Source of the DNA: Anarhynchus alexandrinus
Taxonomy: Eukaryota > Chordata > Aves > Charadriiformes > Charadriidae
Direction of reading: 5' to 3'
Assembly (NCBI GenBank): GCA_008711295.1
Contig: VUYV01000045.1
Location: 1,688,842 to 1,752,841 of the forward strand
DNA length: 64,000 bases
In this document: positions 60,483 to 64,000 of the stretch, one piece after another
Position numbering within the stretch: the first letter of the stretch is position 1
How the letters are laid out: each line of letters opens with the position of its first letter
Translations under genes and position numbers: made by a program
The notes under the pieces: generated by a model
What the model was told of the DNA's origin: nothing
The model's input: the letters and a program-made list of their open reading frames with translations, nothing else
Database searches by the model: none

Positions 60483-63400
60483 TCTGAGCACTTTTAATGC
60501 CAAAACTATGCAAGCAAATACATGACCTTTGCATCTGCAGTGCTGCCCAGTTATACAGAGGTTCATAAATTCATAACTGGCACGAAATCAGTGAAAAGGG
60601 AAGGATTCTTCCCTGTTTCATTCATTACAAGAAGAATGCCCTGTAAGTGCTGCCCTGTGGTACTGGTAAAAGCTTTTTCCAGCTGCTACAGGCTTGACAA
60701 GAGATGCTGTTAGTCTCGTGCAAACCAGAGCCAAAACAGAAAAGTGAAACGCTGGCGTCGTTCCAATGACAACTATTTAAGTTCAGATTTGACAATGGCA
60801 TGACATCAGATTAATCAGAAAACCAATTAGAGGTCAGCAAGTCACCGTTAAGAATGCATATGTAGTGGATGGCAAACTGTGGCCAAAAAAGCAGAATATC
60901 ATACAAGAAGAAATATGAATTGTTGCAGAAAAATGTCTGCATACCTAATATTATAGTATTATATCTTTGTAAATTATTGAACTCCATCCTTAATTGCATT
61001 GCGTACTGGCAGTCATGATGCATTGGTAGCGGAAGACACTGACATTTGGAAGTATCACATTAAGTACAGCTGGGTGTTAATGTCTCTCAGACAAGAGAGG
61101 GCTAAATACAAAATGCCTACAATTAAGTACTGTTGTTATTTACAGCTGACAGTGGATTTCTGATGAATATGTTAGGATAAAGATAGGTGTAGGCTGCTCT
61201 CAGACAGTAGAAAATAGCATTACCACATACCATACTTCGTTCTTTATGAAAAAAAAATACAAAGTTACAAATGGGAGCCACAGAAGGCTCACTGACAGTT
61301 CCTCCTGGATTATTATAGCTCATTATTGCTATATTTATAATAAAAACTCTTCCACCTAGGGGGCAAAAAATAATAATAAAAAAAAGGTGGTTGAGGAACA
61401 AGAAATCTAAGCATTCATAACTGGCTTTGCAACAGTAACTGGAGAGCAATTCCCCACAATTTCTTTTTGGAACATCTCAGTAGAAACTAGCAGATACCTG
61501 GTTCAAAATGAACAAAAGAACATATTTCTCACATAATGGATTGTTAAATCACACACTACTGAATGCCGTGGATGGTAAGAGGCTACATAGGTTCAAAGGG
61601 GACTGTATGAATTCCAAGAAAAATTAAGTTTTGTCTTAACAAATGCAAAGATACCCTCCTTGTCTCAGGAAGTCCCCAGTTGAAAACCTGTGCAAACCAG
61701 AAGAAAATCTGAAGCAGCACTGCTACATGCTTGTCTGCTACTATCCTGTTCCCAACAACACCCACTATTGACCGCTATCAGAGTCAGGATTTAGGCTCTC
61801 ATCTTTATATTCTTACCCTGTATGTGGTTTTGTGAACCATAAATGGTATTCTGGCTTTCCCAAGGAAACACAGCCTTGATCCATCAAAGGTCCAAGTTCT
61901 GCTGAAACATGTCAGTAGGTGATATGTTAACTTCAGCATCCGCTTAACACTGAATTCAGTGGAACTGCTGATATGATTCACTTTAAATAAACCATAAGGA
62001 CGGGATTCTTGTGCTGTTTAAGGACACCATGTGGCTGCAATGACACAAGACTTCCTGAAGACACAACAGAAGGCCAGGGAAACACTATATAGGATAACTT
62101 TAATGGCAATAGATGTCTATGTTCAAGCAACTGAACTTCACCCTATCTGGAATGCCCACTGAGAAAGACTATAACAGTTCAGCAGCCCACATTTCACAAA
62201 GCTTTTAGGCAGATAAATGTTAAAGAACATTTAAATATTCTTCTGCCTTGGGACATAGAGAAGGTACTAATGGTCTAGAAGCCAGAAGAGAAGGAATGCT
62301 CCAGGTCCTGCTCTGGAGAAGGTCAGAAGACTTGAAGATTTTGTTCATTTCCTTGATTAATATAATTCCAGTTCCTTTGAACATAATGGGAAAAACAATA
62401 GGGACTCCACCACTGAGTAAGACAACAGTGCGCAGAAGCAACACGGCGAACCTTATAGAGGTGGAGTGATAGAAAGAGACAAAAGATCTTGTTATCTGAA
62501 CTGGACGTTCTGGGAATGCTAAAACACTACACAGAGTGCGATGGCTGCGGTGCAAACTGATTTTGATTGCAACTTTTCATTTTAAAATTACAATTAGAGC
62601 AGTTGAGAATAAGATAATAAGAATAAAACATAGATAGAAAAAAGAAAATGCTTGGAAATTAAAACTTTTCTTAGTGTGAAATTATTTTTTCTGGAAATTC
62701 CTTCATCGCAAATTTTAAAAAGTCAGGTTTCATTCATAATTGGAATGAAAATAAATTTTAAAAACCGAAAACTTCTCTGAGAGAATGAATTTCTACTTTG
62801 TGTGTCTCAGTAAGGGATTCTAGATGGGCTTGAGAAATTGACACAGGAACGAGCAATTTTAGGAGACAGAAAAAGATGCAAGTACAAGTAAATCATTGAA
62901 ATTTGCACTATCAGGCAATTTGAAACTGAATTGCCTTTTAGCTGCTGGACTTGTAAATTACATCCAAACCTTGCTTGGACATAAGGAGAAGGTATTCTAA
63001 GTGAAAGTAGCATAATGGCCAGACAGAGAAGTCAGTTTGTGCTCTCCATTTGTAGAGTTGTTTGGGACATATATTAGTTATATCAGAATGGGTCACTTAT
63101 TTTCTGGTGCCCCCAGTTTCAATCTAGAATTTAGATTCCTGACTTCTTGTACACTGTCCTTCCAGAGAGACATTTCAGAGGGAGGCAAAGGAGTTGATCT
63201 TTTCTTCTATCTGGAGGACCATACAATGGAAGTCATGTGTTGCGTACATAATATGTCTCTCTGCAGGAAGGCTGTCTTCTCTTTTCCTCTCCCTTCTTTC
63301 CCCTTTCTCCTACTCTTAATGCTAGAAATAAACTTCACAAGTTTGGTGGGCTTTTTAGGAGTGGGGAGTTAAGGCCAAAATAGAGATATAGGTCCATCTT

Positions 63401-64000
63401 TATATTAAAGAACACCACATAAAGTGATCATTGATAATATCCATGCCTATACATCCTTAAACACTGTTCTGGGATTACAAGCAAACTCTTTTTAAAAAGG
63501 AATGGCTTCTACCCTGTAGGGCACAAATCTATTTCCTAAGATGACTGGAAATTTCTGGTAATGATGCCTCATCCCCTCTGCCACACAAATATCTATTTGA
63601 TGGAATGAGCAAATCCTTTAAAAATGAGATAGCAGGTTGTTCTGATAGCACTTTGGGACAAAATCAACCCTTCACTCTTACAAAGAGTGCATAAAGCTAC
63701 TCTGCTCACATTTCTCTATACCACCATCAAAAGTTCAAATCACTAGTTAAAAATAGCAGGATATTTATGGTGAGAAGACACATAATCTACTAACATCCGA
63801 TGATAGATATGGCGTTTAATATACTTTGGTTTATTTGTTATTGTTGCTTGTAGAAAACCACAAAAAAAGCCAATGAGGAAAACGTAGAGCGGTATGTACC
63901 AAGCGAGGAATCAGCCCTGGCACATCCCAAGTGTACCTGCCAGAAGAGGGAGGTGGTACAGTGGGCACCCAACGCAGTGAGGGCACAGCGTGGGATCTGA
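60483..64000. other. Unique non-coding DNA to window end
   Basis: No supportable gene or young transposon. Frames reach 111 codons (62220-62555, -, and 63037-63372, +) and show no recognised motif. The last 110 bases (about 63890-64000) become GC-richer and may be the edge of something beyond the window. Confidence 0.5.
61925..62012. repeat. Possible relic of an old palindromic sauropsid repeat
   Basis: The stretch 'cttcagcatccgcttaacac' followed by 'tgaattcagtggaactgctg' and 'atatgattcactttaaat' resembles a motif I remember from bird and turtle DNA (about 'agcatgtgcttaac', 'gaattcaatggaactactc', 'atatgcttaaagt'). Shorter hints of it lie at 11815-11850 and 47094-47140. I cannot name the family. 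Confidence 0.35.

Noticed and set aside
1..64000. CRISPR array, bacterial operon, phage or a novel multi-gene system
   Set aside because: No regularly spaced direct repeats, no dense collinear coding frames and no ribosome binding sites. The CR1 elements identify the window as avian non-coding DNA.

Overview
This window looks like intergenic or intronic DNA from a bird. The evidence is a set of 5'-truncated CR1 (chicken repeat 1, LINE) retrotransposons ending in the diagnostic 'attctatg'-type octamer microsatellite. The background is AT-rich and CpG-poor, open reading frames are short, and nothing resembles bacterial operons or viral coding. Two CR1 groups dominate. Group A has a 3' end reading [12 protein letters not shown] when translated. 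Group B has a 3' end reading ACSDRMRxNGFKLEE. This mixture suggests a neognath (probably neoavian) bird, but that is inference and I cannot name the species.

Layout. 0-6.4 kb: a GC-rich patch (1-600), then unique AT-rich DNA. 6.4-7.3 kb: two very old CR1-like LINE relics in opposite orientation. 7.3-19.2 kb: unique DNA with simple repeats and a CT-rich tract. 19.2-21.2 kb: a 15-bp perfect hairpin, then two group A CR1 3' ends on the minus strand that bracket a CpG-enriched interval. 21.2-37.9 kb: unique DNA with one group B CR1 at 26.7 kb. 38-41.4 kb: a group B CR1, then unique DNA. 41.4-44.0 kb: two single-N assembly gaps, each with duplicated flanks; the second gives an exact 356-bp false-looking duplication. 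44-52 kb: the repeat-densest part, with an A24 tract, a group B CR1, a C11 tract, a GC-rich patch, a CR1 of a third group, and the longest CR1 (group A, about 680 bp). 54.7-56.6 kb: old LINE relics and a tRNA-like relic. 56.6-64 kb: unique DNA with a small CpG cluster at 60.4 kb.

I found no supportable host protein-coding exon, no intact RNA gene, no CRISPR array, no complete LTR element and no multi-gene system. The only coding similarity I recognise is the decayed C-terminal part of CR1 reverse transcriptase. The most checkable observations are the false duplications at the N gaps, the hairpin at 19.26 kb, the ancient repeat cluster at 54.7-56.6 kb and the two CpG-enriched islets.
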